Of a stretch of DNA of 64,000 nucleotides, positions 33,751-46,860 are shown piece after piece. The notes under the pieces were generated by a model, which saw only the letters and a list, made by a program, of their open reading frames with translations, was not told the DNA's origin and made no database searches. The DNA is from Acheta domesticus. Its lineage: Eukaryota; Arthropoda; Insecta; Orthoptera; Gryllidae. Numbering within the stretch: position 1 is the first letter of the stretch; every line of letters starts with the position of its first letter. The position numbers and the translations under genes were made by a program. The DNA lies in assembly GCA_031308135.1 (NCBI GenBank), contig JAHLJT010003656.1, positions 77,612,698 through 77,676,697 on the forward strand, written 5' to 3'.

Positions 33751-35248
33751 TGTTGGACACGGAAGCAAAACTTCCATTGGGCTGTGGGAAAATACGGCGT
33801 TCGTTTTTTGCGAAATATTGCTTCTCGGACAGTCTTCTACTTAGGAGTGGGAGATAGAAGTTAACGAATCATACAAAAGGCCACACTAAGGTTCGTCGAT
33901 GAAAGGTAACTTCTCAAAAGTACCATATGAATGAATGAAGAGGCCTCCATTCCCGACATTAATTTGTTGTCAAAGCCTCCGGACACCTAATGATCTTCAT
34001 TTCGAAACGCCAGACATGTAACTAATACCAAGTAATAACTAATAGCATTTGGCTACGATTGCATCGTTTACTCCTCTCGAGATATTTTTTCAAACTTCTG
34101 ATTCACACAAGTTCGAATGTGTTTCTTTTTTTCCGTTAAGTATGACGGAGAGTTGTTATTGAATGGTTCGGCAAATTGCTCTGGCACGCAACCGTCGCTG
34201 CCATTTATCCTCAGGACATTCAGTTGTGTTTTGGTCAGAGCAGGTCAGTTCAGAAAATCCGCTGGATTTTTGACGAACTAGTTGTGGAGCAATAGTTCTT
34301 TATTTGTAGACAGAGGAATTGCAGTGGTGATGCAGCAAATGTCGGATACCCAATTATTGCCAATGTTGGAATCATATTCTTCAAACTATTTTCATAAACA
34401 CCCACGTCAACGTTCACAGTTCCATTTATCAAAATGGCAGTCCAAGACATCACCACCATCATCACCGTCACCATCGCTTCCACCACTCAGAGAATTTCAA
34501 TGTTGCCACTACACACATTCACGGGTAAACACCAGTCGCCATCTATTCACCAAGCATCCAAATACTCCCATCTGATGAATGTTCTGTTATTCACATTTGC
34601 TCATCATTCCATAACTTCTATTCTCACACATACCAATAAAGGCGTTGGTTGCAATACTACGCGACATCTCGTATACTTTCAATGAATCAAGAACTTCTTC
34701 GAAGCATCACGACCATCACAATAGTCCTAATAGAGGCATCACCGGATCGTTATGACCTCTGTATCTGGCCTGTATTAGACGTCTTCTGCCATAGATGACA
34801 AGGATGTCTGACGATAGTTTTATATCACACGAATTGTATTTCAGCGGCCATTAACAGTTAGTGTATTAGGCACACAATTGGCATGGATGGGTCCAGTACT
34901 TCTCAAAAGTTTTTCACTTCATAGTAACATTACTAACAGTGGACCTGCCGTTAGCTACTGGCTCATACAACCCTAGCAAAATTTGACGAAATGCCTTAAC
35001 TTGTGAGTCCTTAAAATTATGTCTAAAAAATAACAAAAAACCGGTTCTTCCCGTTAAAGCATTCCTTCAGAATCAAGGTGTTTTCTTTTGAAGCATTTTT
35101 CCTGGTTGTCAATGTCCTCAAGTGTAAAGCATGACGTTATTCTGTGCGCGTTTGATAGATGTCAGAAGACTTAGTAACAAAGTATGGTTTGAGGAAAAGC
35201 ACGATATTAATGAGATCGTCAAGGGAAAAATCATAAAAATTATCAGTG

Positions 35249-35250
<2 letters not shown>

Positions 35251-35289
<39 letters not shown>

Positions 35290-35290
35290 G
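35251..35290. repeat. (TTA)n microsatellite
   Basis: About 13 TTA units, the same class as the TAA runs at 27-74 and 697-753 read from the other strand. Confidence 0.9.
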
Positions 35291-36970
35291 TAGTTATTGA
35301 AAGCTACAAGAATCAAATATGAAATACTCCGAGGAGTAAATGCTTCCTAGACTGTTCTTGGTGTGGATCAGCAGTAATTGAAGTGGTAGCTGACGATACT
35401 GGCGACTCGCCCTAAGGAGTCGAAAACTTTGGAAGACAATATTAGTCAGGAGAAAAAAATGTTACTTAGCACTTAGTATTTATCTCAGGTTTAACTTCCT
35501 TTAATTGAGATCGCGAAGTAGAATAATTGAAACTATAACACGGCGGAAAGGTAACAGTCAGTCTCATTACTATCGGATGGTAATGATTGCTTGTATTTAA
35601 CAAAACATGACTTGAAATTATCTCGACGAGTGCCATGACAACGCCGCGGCAATAGCCTCAGCAGAGCCCTAAGTGGATTGCCATAAAACCGCCGGCGGTC
35701 TAATTAACGGGAGAAGTTCTAGTGACCCTATCTCTTTGTGACACAGAGTGACAGTAATATCACCATAAGGCTCAAGTGCCTTGAGGGTGAAATATAAAAA
35801 ATATCTCCAGTGTGACCTGAAATTGCTGCATGTATATCCACCAAACCTTCAATTAAAGCTTCTGAACTCATATTCGCCTTATTTGGGAGGCACTCAGTTG
35901 ATCAGAGTGAGTGAAGGATAAAGAGTAGCTGAATGTGTGACTTTTGTGTACGTACGACAAAATCATCAGCCACAGGATAATTTGTGAGGTAAAATTAGAG
36001 GGCTCGAGATCACAAAGTGCTGAATTCCTTTCAAAAACATAATGTTTCAAAGTAATACACACAATAACTTTGTCAAAGCAAATGAACGCATGCAGCAATT
36101 TGTCTAATTGTTTAATATTTTTAAGCATAAATAATAAAAAAAACTCCTCACAAGATACAATTTAAACGACTAAGTGTATGAAACATTATATTTGTCGAAT
36201 ATTCGAATACACAAAGGCCTCATTATGAGCGTACAAAATTCTTAAAATTTCACAAAAAAAGATACAACCCTTGGAGAGACGATATCATGGATTTCTGGGT
36301 CTACGATATCCGAGCTAGCGGTTGAGTGCGTATGGGATCGAAGATCGATGAACCCTCATCCGCTGCCGCCATCCGAAGTCCTGTCAAAGTTCCACAGGCA
36401 ACAACAGCTCAAATAGAAGAACGCTTCAATCAACCATGCATCACGGCAGAGACAGCGAGGATGTAATGAACGTACGATTAATGAAGAAACGCGTTGTAAC
36501 CTTCATTTACAGAAATTTTGCTAAATAGCAGACAGAAATTGACAAATTTCTTATAGTAGAGCTTTTGATTAATTTGTTAGAAACGACTTAAATGTAGTAT
36601 ACCGTTTGTAAATCGCCTTGGATGCTTTACAAGAGTAGTGATCTCTAAAAAATGTTTGGCTATAGTAACTTTTAAACATCTATTAATAAATAATTAGACA
36701 ACTTATTTTTCTCACATTTATAGCATTTATGAATTTTCTCTCTACTAAACCTGAACATTATTTCAACAAGTAGGGCTCAATAGAATAGTTTGTTAAAGCT
36801 CAATTTAAACGTAGAAAAAAACGAATTTATGAATGGCAATTAGAATCTATAAATAAAAATAATACCTTAATAAAGAGAAAATCAATTTATATTAAGAAAT
36901 TAAAAGTTGCATTAATAAAGAAAACATTAAATGAAGTAACAGTGTAAATATACGTCCCACAGATTCCCTA

Positions 36971-37055
36971 ATGAGGGAACAACGAAGTTCCGAAACATTG
37001 GCAAACTAAGAGTTTTTAATTAAATGACAAACAATCATGAACTATTTCTTAAAAA
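36971..37055. repeat. Dispersed repeat, second copy of the 72-152 sequence
   Basis: GAGGGAACAACGAAGTTCC, then GAAACATTGGCAAACTAAGAG, then AAATGACAAACAATCATGAAC. Same word order as 72-152 with scattered changes; probably a LINE 3'-UTR remnant. Confidence 0.55.
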
Positions 37056-37189
37056 AATTCAATTTTAGGAGAAAAGCATTTAATTTGTCTTATTATTAGA
37101 ATAAAATATTATTAAAATATTCTTATAATAGAATAAAATTCAAATTCGATTTGTCTAATTCAATTTGTCAAAGACAAATTGAAGGTTAA

Positions 37190-37720
37190 AAGAAAAGAAC
37201 ATAAACGGGTCAGAGAGCGCCGCGGAGTGTAGGGCGTCCCGGCGCCCGGCGCTGTCCCGCCGCGCCCTGCCGTGCGCAGGGGTCGAAGCGGGCCACCCGG
37301 CGGCACCTGCCCCACGCGCGCGCTCCGCCTCCGCCGCCGCCGCCGCTGGCCGACCCGTGGCGGGGACCGGGGGGGCGGGGCCAGGGGGCGGGGCCGTCAC
37401 CGCCCGCGCGCGCGCTGTCCGCTGCAAGCGCTGCTGCGGCGCGGTTGAAAGCCGCCGCAAAACAGCGGCGCATCGCCCGCCGCAGCGTCGGTCGCGGCCG
37501 CCGCCCCCGCCCTCGCCCCCGCCCACGGCCCGGCGCGGCGCGGCGCGGCGTGTGCCTACAGGGCGCGCGGAACTCGCGGCCGCCGCCGCCGCCCCCACCG
37601 CCCCCGCCGCGCCGCCGCCGTGTGGTCGATGCGCCGCGGGATTTTCCGATTTATGGATCGCGCATGGGTGAGAGGGTTCGAAGGGCGACGGTGACGGTGG
37701 CGGGCGGGTGGTTCATGCTC
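37190..37720. other. CpG-rich island
   Basis: Dense in CCGCCG and GCGCGG words. On the minus strand GGGGCAG followed by GTGCCG near 37300 could serve as a donor, but nothing else supports an exon. Confidence 0.35.
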
Positions 37721-38224
37721 TGGGACGACACTTCACGACACTGCCATAATGCGCTAATTCGCGGAAGGTACCACTGCATCGATAAAAGTGAATGATTAAA
37801 ATAATGTTTTCTTTTTAAGTTTAATCGTTTGTGCCATATTTGCGTGACGAGTAGAAGTGAGGAGTAGATACATGGAGGAAAGAAAAGAAGCAATCAAATA
37901 AATACAGGAAGATATTTTGTAAAATTGTATATCTAAAAATACTATAATGTAATAGTAATAGTATAATATAAGAGTTAAATTAGTGGTGCTACAGAATGGC
38001 ACAGACTTTCCCGTATTAGTTTTTCATTTTCTTGGATCTTCGCTAGCTATTCGGAATTGCCACATACTCTTTCTTGCCAGCTACCATCTATCACCGCCAA
38101 AAGTACATTTTTTTGTCATTTTCTTAATTTTTCGGTTTCCTATTGGTAGAACGAAAATATTAATTATAGAATATTAAAGAACACAGAAACCTAGCCGTAA
38201 ATTGCAATTTTCTTTTAAAAATTA

Positions 38225-39180
38225 TGTGCCGTTTCAGAGAAAATGGCGTTTTATCACTACTAAAAATGCGAAATTTGAAGCTCATTTTCACAGAAAATGT
38301 TTGAGTATTCAAAATACTTTATTTGAAGTAATTTGAAGCACTTACACGCACAAATATAATAATGTTTACAAATTGCTGGTAATATGCATATTAAAGATGT
38401 GAGAGATCTTTCAAAAAATTTACAATTATGTAATTTTTGAAAAAACAAAAAAATAACCCAAAATAAACTTTACGTCATATTAAAGAGTGTAATTAGCACT
38501 GTCCGTTACAAAAGTTTCAAGAAAAAAATTGCAGCCATATATGAGAAAATGGCGTTTGAGCATATCTGAAAATGCCGAAATGTTAGCTACTTTTCACAGA
38601 AAACGGTAGTGTTTTCGAGAAAATTTACTTGACATTATTTAAATCACATGTACTCGTAAGTATAATAATGTGAACAAATCGCCGTTAATGTAAATATTAT
38701 CGACGTGAGAAACATGTGAAAAAATTTACATTTTTGTAATTTTTGAAAAAACCAACCAATAGACCAATATGGCGTTTATGTCATCTGATAGAGTAAATTT
38801 ACCACTATCCCTACCAAAAGTTTAAAGAAAAAATTTGGACCCGTTTTTAAGAAAATCTTGCTTTTGTAATTTTTTAAAATTGCACATATTGCACGCAATA
38901 TTGCGCGAAAAATACTAACATTTTGAAGAACATTTGCATGACCTTTATGAAAGAACTTAATATGCAGAACAAATTTTATTTGAAGAAAAAATCTCTATCT
39001 TCAATTTTGTAGCTGGAGAAAGACGCCGAAAAAAATTCAAACTTTCACAATTTTCGAAAATTTAGAGCTGTACGTGAAAATCGGACCTATGCCATGTTAA
39101 AAAGTGTATTTTACTCTATTCATACAAAACATTTAAAGAAAAAATTTGGAGCCGTTTTTGAGAAAAGTTTGAAAATCCCC
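38225..39180. repeat. Degenerate tandem repeat, unit about 306 bp, three units plus
   Basis: The anchor GAGAAAATGG or its variants recurs at 38237, 38543, 38849 and 39160. Within each unit the order repeats: an AAAATGC(C)GAAAT block in the first two units, TTTCACAGAAAA, TATAATAATGT, AATTTACA, GTAATTTTTGAAAAAAC, CATNTTAAAGAGTGTAATT and (C)AAAAGTTT(C/A)AAGAAAAAATT. The units have diverged strongly, so this is an old satellite-like array or the repetitive part of a transposon. Confidence 0.65.
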
Positions 39181-39420
39181 GGGGGGCTTCATATAAAGTA
39201 CCCCCAAATTTTGAAGAATCTTTTTCAAAATCTCAAAGCTTCGACTAGAATCAGATCGACCGAGGAATATCTATTTTGGAAGAAATCATATGTATGATTT
39301 AGGCGCTAGCAGTGTTCACAGACGGACAGACGGACGTTTTCCTTTCAATTGGATTTTCGGTATCAAGGACCTAGAAAACAGGGTTTCTGGCTACACCACG
39401 TGTTAGGGGATTTTTTTCTT
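39181..39420. repeat. Flank of the 306-bp array, probable end of the same element
   Basis: CAGACGGACAGACGGACG (39319), then GGATTTTCGGTATCAAGGACC and GGTTTCTGGCTACACCACG. The short GACG/GACA tandem is the kind of tract seen at ends of dispersed insect repeats. The family is not identified. Confidence 0.35.
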
Positions 39421-42400
39421 AATTTAGCAACTGGTTTTATCCACTTATTCGTTTTCACGGCCCGGCAATTAATTTTTTTCCGCCGAAAATTGGCCATTTT
39501 TTCGCGCAGCATTACATAACTTTCCCTATACTACGTATATCACTCGGTGTATACGTACGTATACGGGAAAGTAAAAATTAGTCTTGATATTTTTTGTAGT
39601 AATTATTTATTTAATTTTTAAGTCTAATAAGCACAATTAATTAATAATTTATGGGTATAATGAAAAATTATTTAATAATTAATAATAACATGAATAATTA
39701 TTTAATAATTAATAAGTATAATTAATAACTATTTAATAAGTATTCAGCTTTTACGACAAGTCTCCAGAAAGTAAGTCGTCAATAAAAAAATATACAATTT
39801 CATGGGAAAACTTTGTTATAGCAGATGCAGGATACGCTGCACTATTTTTACCATTCTGTCACAATCAGAATTGAATCGGTTATTTTTAAAACCCCAAAAG
39901 TCACTCTCTTTTGCATTTTCACTTTTTGTGGGAAAAAAGAAGCTGCAAGATAAATGCATCTTTCCATGTGTAAATCACGTAAATCAGATGAATAGAATCG
40001 CCTTGAGGACACCGCAAAGTTTTCGTTTGGTTTTGAAATTCTGTAAACCATTAAATTGTGGAGTATATGAGTGTATATGTGTATGCACACAGCGTATATA
40101 ACAAATATTACTGACAGAGAGATCGGGATTGGTTAAAAGGGATATTCAGAACATAAATATTCCTATGTACTTGCATAGAAACACATTTCAAGCAACTGTT
40201 TCTGTCATATGAACCATGTTTGATGAAGATGCACATTGTAACTTCACATAATATTGTAATAGATGTGTCAAATTACAAATTGAATCTGCAATGCTTGTTT
40301 GCGTAAAAAAAATCCTGATTAGTTTTTGAAATCCCGTTAGTTATAAATTTTTAAATAAGTCCAGAGACTATTGTAATATTGATACAAGTAAATTACATGT
40401 CTCCCTGACATTCTCAATCATGATTTATGCATCAGAAATTTAAAAAAAAGAGAAACGTTCTCTTCGTAGTTAATTATTCAGTTTTTCTTGTTTTCCCACA
40501 ACTTTACAATTCCTGACTTGCTGGATTTTAAAAATAACTGATTCTATTACATTATTCACAGCATAGAATTAACATTTGTTTCCGTATGTCGTAGTTGCGT
40601 TTCCGTATTCCTGTAATGGGTTCCAGTGTTCCACGGCCGACTAAAACTTTAGGTCACTGCGATGCATGTAATAGAGACCGAACAGGAATTACTTGACGTG
40701 TAAGAAGAGATTCAAATCCCTACGGGCGAGATCCAGACTCTAGGGAGGATGCTTGCTCACATGGTCGTTCACACACGGCTCGGCTTGCAACAGTTCTTCT
40801 GTAGCATTTCCGATGGGAGGTGTTTCAAAAGCCACCCCTAAGTCCTTATCTTGCACTTCGCGATTTCGATTTTTCTTACATCTCATATACCTACAAATTC
40901 TTGTCTGCTCAGTGTTGTGCGTGTCTCAGTGAAGCAGGGTTGCAGATAGCTGTCAAACACGAGTACACATCTCAGGTGGCACACTTTTAAGAGGCAGGTA
41001 TGCAACGTTGATGTGCTGTATCTGCTATAATGAAGTTCCTTTTTCATGAAACCGGGTATGTTATTTTTGTTAGAAACCTAGGAAAATTTTGTTTCTGAAT
41101 GCGTCTCGTAAATTTTATTTGAAAGGATGTAATCCACGTTTTGTAGAACCGTTGCGTTTTCATGTAAAAATAGTAGTGCAATAAATATTTACTAATTTTT
41201 GTGGAAGGAAACATGATTAACATTCACGACGTAATAGTGCCATAACATTTTTGCATTACATAAATATATGTTTCAAAATACAATAATAAGAAAGTGTCTA
41301 GTGAAATCTCTTAAAATTTTCTTTATTCTTTGAAAATAAAATACGAGGAAAACAAATGTAGTTTATTTTAAAAATATAAATTTGTTATGTTATTTGCAGA
41401 TATTGTCAACCCAGCGAAATGAAGATCTTCCAAATCTTGGTACCTTCATTTGAAATATATTGCAATGCCCATTCAGGGGACGTATCGTATCAATATTGTT
41501 TAACACAAAATTGTATCACAAACTTTGATTCTTCTAACTGTAAAAACAAATTTTTATCTTCTTGATTTTCGCTCATATATATCTCAGTTGACAGTTTAGA
41601 ATGTAGTATTATGACTTGACAATGGGTGTTTTGTTAGAAAGTTCGAAGATTTATTAGATTTGTCTTGAACAATTAACTGATTTTATATCTTCTGAGAGAG
41701 ATTATTCTACTACGAGAAATAATTTCTTTGCCGACGGAACTTCAATGATATTTTCTTCTGAATTTGAGGTACTAAAGAGCAAAATATAATGGAAGCCCAA
41801 ATGTAATTACGCAGCGTTTGTACCACTTATAGGAAAAAACTCTTTTTGAAGAATATACACATTTTATTAAGTTATAAATTCTTATCGATACAATTTTGCT
41901 AGTGGACGTAAATACATCGATTATATAAAATTTTAGTGCGTTCTCTTTGGTAATTATTAAATCGTATTTTATTGAAAAAAAATAGTTCCCTTAGAATTAC
42001 AATAATGCAATTATTGCAGCAAATATACATTCAATTTGTATTACACGTGACAAAATGGTAATTAATTGTAAGCCTTGTCAGTGCACAAACGAACGCTCAC
42101 TGAGCAACGAGCGATGCCTGATGTTTGGTTTTTGCGAGGCTGTTTTGCCTCACCTGCTTCATGTCATCTGTTCGCTCTCTGAACTGATCTAAAAAATTAC
42201 ACGAAACGTCCGTTCTATTAGAAATGGCAGTATACTCCTGTTTTCATTTATTAGAGTTCCTCATTTCAAGAATATCGTATTTAAATAATTTATTCATTAA
42301 TAAAGTACATAAAAGGGGAGGTTTTTACTGCATTTTTAGGAAACGTATTTATTACATTTCTGGCGTTTTCAAGCTATCCTGAAATTCATAATTTATAATA

Positions 42401-45400
42401 ATTTCGTAATTTTATTATCAATGCTATTTGGAAACTTTTGCAGAAAGGTGCATTGTTTCTCATAAATTTTAGGTGTCATCTATATAGATGAAAAACAATT
42501 ATTAAAAGCAATACACAAATTGAAATTTAGAATTTAGATTTTAATGAAACAATTTAACAGGTTAATTCTTGTAAAATATTTACCTTGATTACACCGTGAG
42601 TTTTTTATCAATCGATGAAAAGAAGCGAGGGGTCAATGAATGTGGTTGTCGAGATGCACAGAGTATGAAGGTTGGCCATCTCTTAGTGCGAGGGCCCAGC
42701 GCGTCGATTCCTCATTTCCCGAAACAAAATTACGATTACAGATGAGTGTTTAACAAGAGATTTCTTCTCATTCAAATTGAAACAACATTAAAAAAGAAAC
42801 GAAAGGCATTAAAAAATAGTCATTCCTAAATTGTAGGAAAAATTATTGAAACAGCTTTTAATTGACTGTTTTTTAAACTTTCCTTAAACACTATGATGAT
42901 AATAATAATAATATTAAATAATAATATAATTATTTATGTATTTATGACACCAATTAATATGATTATTTGTAGAATAAATCTATGTAAATTTATTATTACT
43001 AGACTTTGTTTTGTACTTTCCTATAACACTTAGTAAACTTAACACTACTGGTTACAAAGTTGATACCCACGGGATATATACAGCACAATTGATCTCACAT
43101 TTCGTGTGCAATTTACACTCAGTCAAACAGAGCATTACATGTTTCCAAGTACTGTGGGAAATACAGAACAGAATAAATCTTAAATATTATTTTTAAAGAA
43201 CCAGCAATAAAATATATTATTTATGGTAGATTACAGACACGTATTCCTTTTTTCTTTAGTGTTGTGACATCGGGGGAATTATCCCAATCAACACAGAGCA
43301 ATTTAAAATTCCTACTGCATCCTAGTCCTTTCCCTGCCCGAACATGTGTCTATGAGTTATGAAGTAACTGTCTGCGAGCAAGGGGGTTGAGCTCCGAAAT
43401 GGGGCTAGGGACAGCTGCGTGAACGCCACCTCGCCTTCAGCAGTCCTTCCTTCTCATAACTAGGGAACGGATATCTATGATTTTGCATAAATTTGCCAGT
43501 TGCTTCAGGACGTAGCTGAATTAAATTTCTTGACTTTTGGTTATAATTTGATGCTATGTAGGTTAATATGTTAGTACTTATTTGTGTATATTTAGCCGAT
43601 TTTTCCTGTTGGTAATTATAGGGGCATATTTTGCATATTTCGTTAAAATAGAGACTTACCGGTATCTCTAAAATGTTTTAACCTTTCAATCGATCTATTT
43701 ATTTGTGAGCGTTCATCGATTACAAAGAGCTTGTCGCGGTTTACATCTTCTTTTCTTTAGATAAAATACTTTTGCAAATGTCGGAAATTTCTTGACATCA
43801 TATTTTTTTAAACCAGACAAAAAAAAGCGACGAGACATTCAATACACTTTACTAAGGTGAATATTTACTTTAATTATTTATTATGTAAGGTAGATTATGT
43901 TCTGTTTGCACAAAAATATATCTTTTCATTCCTAGCACGCTTGTCATGAATTTTGTCAAGAAAGGATAATGCCGGAAATGAAATATTGTTAACTTTAATT
44001 GAAACTTATTAAGTGCATATCTGAGAATTTTCAGTCCATAAGTGCATACTTTTGGAAGCATATTTCCATATTTTTAGGGCATAAAATTCCTCTCCCTACT
44101 CATAACAACCCACCGACACCGTCACAGGCTTCCGAGCTACCAGCAGTAGGAGACTCGGTCGCAATGGGCTGACGAGCCATTGCGATGCGGGACGGAGACT
44201 ATGGGTGGGGTTATCAAGGCAAGTGTCAAAAAGTGGCGAATGATTGGAGGGTAGAGAGCGTCAAGTGATAACCAAGAGATTGAAGCAGGCTTGACATTTC
44301 TGATCGTGATAATGATTCTCTCTGTCATTGTCCTCGTACATTCGGCTTGTCGAAGCCGAATTACTTAAAACTTAGGTTAAGTAAGTGCTCTCGCGTCGTA
44401 CAGGCAGACCCAAAACTATCGATAAATCAATTGAAGCACCAATTGATCAGCATCAATTGAAGCAGCTTCAAAATTATCAAAAGTCTGCAAATAAAGTGAA
44501 ACCTGCTGCAACGTCCACCTCGATTAAGCAATCACCCTATTTGACGGCCATTTTCTTCGCGTAACAAATTAAGTTTCCAATATAATACATGTAAAAGCCC
44601 CACAGTTAGCGGTCTGGCACATGTTGTACATTAACCTGTATTAATCGTTCCGACATATTTTCTATTTTGATTCAAAACGCAATAAAAAGAGAAGACTGGA
44701 GGAGATTTTTGTTAATTGACCATCAACAAAAGTCATTTCGGGTCTTAATGTTAGATTTCGTAGTATTGTAATATCTACGTCTTAACGTCTTAACTTACGA
44801 GACAATAAATTTGTTTGAAAAAACAATAAATACCTTTCACATTCACTCTGAAGTTTCCTTAGAGTTCAATTGCAACTTTTAGACGGGTTGGAAACCATCT
44901 CCACGAACGGATAAAAACAACCAGTACTGTGAACAACAAAAGTGCTAATACTGGGAATTGGTATATTTTGAATAGGAGTTGTTTAAGTGCTCACGCATAT
45001 GAAATTTTGTAGAGCAGGTGAAATAAAAAAATTGCTCACACACAATGCATACTTAACGTCATTGCCAGTAGCAAAATTAGAGAGGACGCTATCTTCTCAT
45101 TTTCTCAGAACCTCTACTAAGCGGCCAACTCCCTAACGGCCATTTTTGGCAGGAACCACGAGTAACCGCTTAAGACAGGTTTCACTGCTATTTAAATATT
45201 TAGATTAGATATTGACAGGGCATCTACAGCTAAGAGCTAACGGTTTTCTACTTCTAGGAAAAATGTTCATATAACCCGCGTTTGGCACTTTGAAGCGCTT
45301 TAGTAGTATAATTTAGCAACGTGACAATGGTTTAGAACTAAAAGTTGCAAAAACATGCTACCAGAGGGACAAACACCGACTCTGCGACCACGAACGCTAC

Positions 45401-45535
45401 GACAATGGACAAACGATACGCGCAAAAAAAATTAATTGGGCATAAACAGTTTAAAGGTGTAGATTAGATATTTTACACCATAAATTACTTTTATTTCTTT
45501 GAGATTATTACTCCCAATTTGTGTTCAAATTCAGA
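39421..45535. other. Long AT-rich stretch without gene
   Basis: Six kilobases with no recognisable coding exon. Small islands of interest: tRNA-like or SINE-like words near 40700 (GATTCAAATCCCTACGGGC), an AAT-rich microsatellite at 42896-42935, and an 8-bp-arm hairpin CGCAATGG/CCATTGCG at about 44161-44185. None is strong enough to name. Confidence 0.5.
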
Positions 45536-45537
45536 GC

Positions 45538-46155
45538 AAAAAAATCGATGGTTTTAAAATATCGATATTTTTAAGACAAACATCGATATTTTTACATTGA
45601 TGTTTTGCTTTCGATGTTTTCTACGTATCGATATATTTATTCAGAAACATCGATGTTTTCAAAAACCAAATTCTTATGATATAAATAAAATTTCCAGTAT
45701 CTGTTTTTTTGTGTGTATTGCTCGCAATCAACAGCCAGTCACAACTGTCACTGTTGTGGATCACCAAACGGTATGAAACCGTTTGCTATTCGCAATCTTT
45801 CTCCAGTGTCATTATCTATTTTTATTATTTTTTACGTGGTAATATCGATTAAACTGCATTTTGAACCTTCACTACATAGAACATTGAGTAGAAAACTAAG
45901 ATGACATTAAAATTTAAGGCAAAATATACATGAAACTAGTATTGACGTGTCACATGTTGTGTCACGTGTCACATGTCACATGAGGTGTCGCGTGAGTATC
46001 ACATTAGAACCAGGAAATTTTACTTCGATATATTTCATGCTTAAAACATCGATATTTTAAACATAGATGTTTTAATAATAGTTGTTTTCTTCAACATCAA
46101 AAACCTTTTGTTGATGTATCGAAATATCGATATTTTTCTAAAATTTCCCATCACT
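45538..46155. repeat. TATCGATA-rich repeat, probable non-autonomous DNA element
   Basis: ATCGAT-containing words cluster at both ends: 45544, 45560-45567, 45582, 45626-45633 and 45650 on the left; 46047 and 46125-46132 on the right. Three are full TATCGATA, the site bound in Drosophila by DREF. The right end reads, in reverse complement, AGTGATGGGAAATTTTAG, resembling ends of some hAT-type elements; a matching left end is not obvious. The middle (45945-46003) repeats GTGTCACATG with one CACGTG. Confidence 0.5.
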
Positions 46156-46359
46156 ATACTTTGATTGTTCTATAGTGGCCGATCACTCTAGGCCATGTTA
46201 CATTTCCTACTTCATAAAATGAATGTTTTTAAGTGGTAAGCATATTTATGAGGACACGAGTCGTCGAGGACGTTGACGAATTAATTAAAAAGATTCATTT
46301 TATAAGGGAAGAAGTGTAACAAAGACATAATGTCATCGGCCACCACAACAAAATCGAAG

Positions 46360-46860
46360 TATAGTGCCGCGTGCAAAGGGGGCGTGGCAGTCCGCGGTGC
46401 GCTGCACGGGCACCGAGTTACGTGGCGCGCTGTAGGCGGCGCGCGGTGGCTGTCTTGCTGTCAGAGCTGTTGTCCATTTTTAGCTGCGCGTCCGGCGCGG
46501 CGGTGGCGGGGCGGCGGCGGCGACGCGGAGCGGCAGCGGCGGCGGCGGCGGCGGCGGGGCCGGACATGACAGATCGGGCCGCCGTGTAAAACATATAATA
46601 ATGTCGTCGGGGCGCCATTGTGTGCGCCGCTTTGTGCGGCGTGCGATCGTCCATTGATCGCCTGACGGACAAGCGCGCGCGCCCGCCGCCCCGTCCCCGC
46701 CCCGTGCGCGACCCGCGGCCGGGCGCCAGGGCACCGCCCCTCCCCCTTCCGCCCTCCGCAATCCGCCCCGCCCCCCGGGCGCTGCTCATCTGCGAATTGG
46801 AGCACGCCAGGACACCTCCCCCTCCCGCCCCGGCGCTCGAGATGGGATTTTTGCCTCGGT
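46360..46860. other. CpG-rich island
   Basis: GC-dense block with GGCGGCGGCGACGCGG and GCGCGCGCCCGCCGCC runs. No recognisable exon. Its right edge is included in the first unit of the tandem repeat at 46797-47583. Confidence 0.4.

Larger units (their letters stand above)
33755..37185. other. AT-rich DNA with one microsatellite
   Basis: No genes. A TTA microsatellite lies at 35251-35290. Near 35390-35430, GACTCGCCCTAAGGAGTCGAAAACTTTGG resembles a LINE 3' end, but no coding part accompanies it. Confidence 0.45.
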
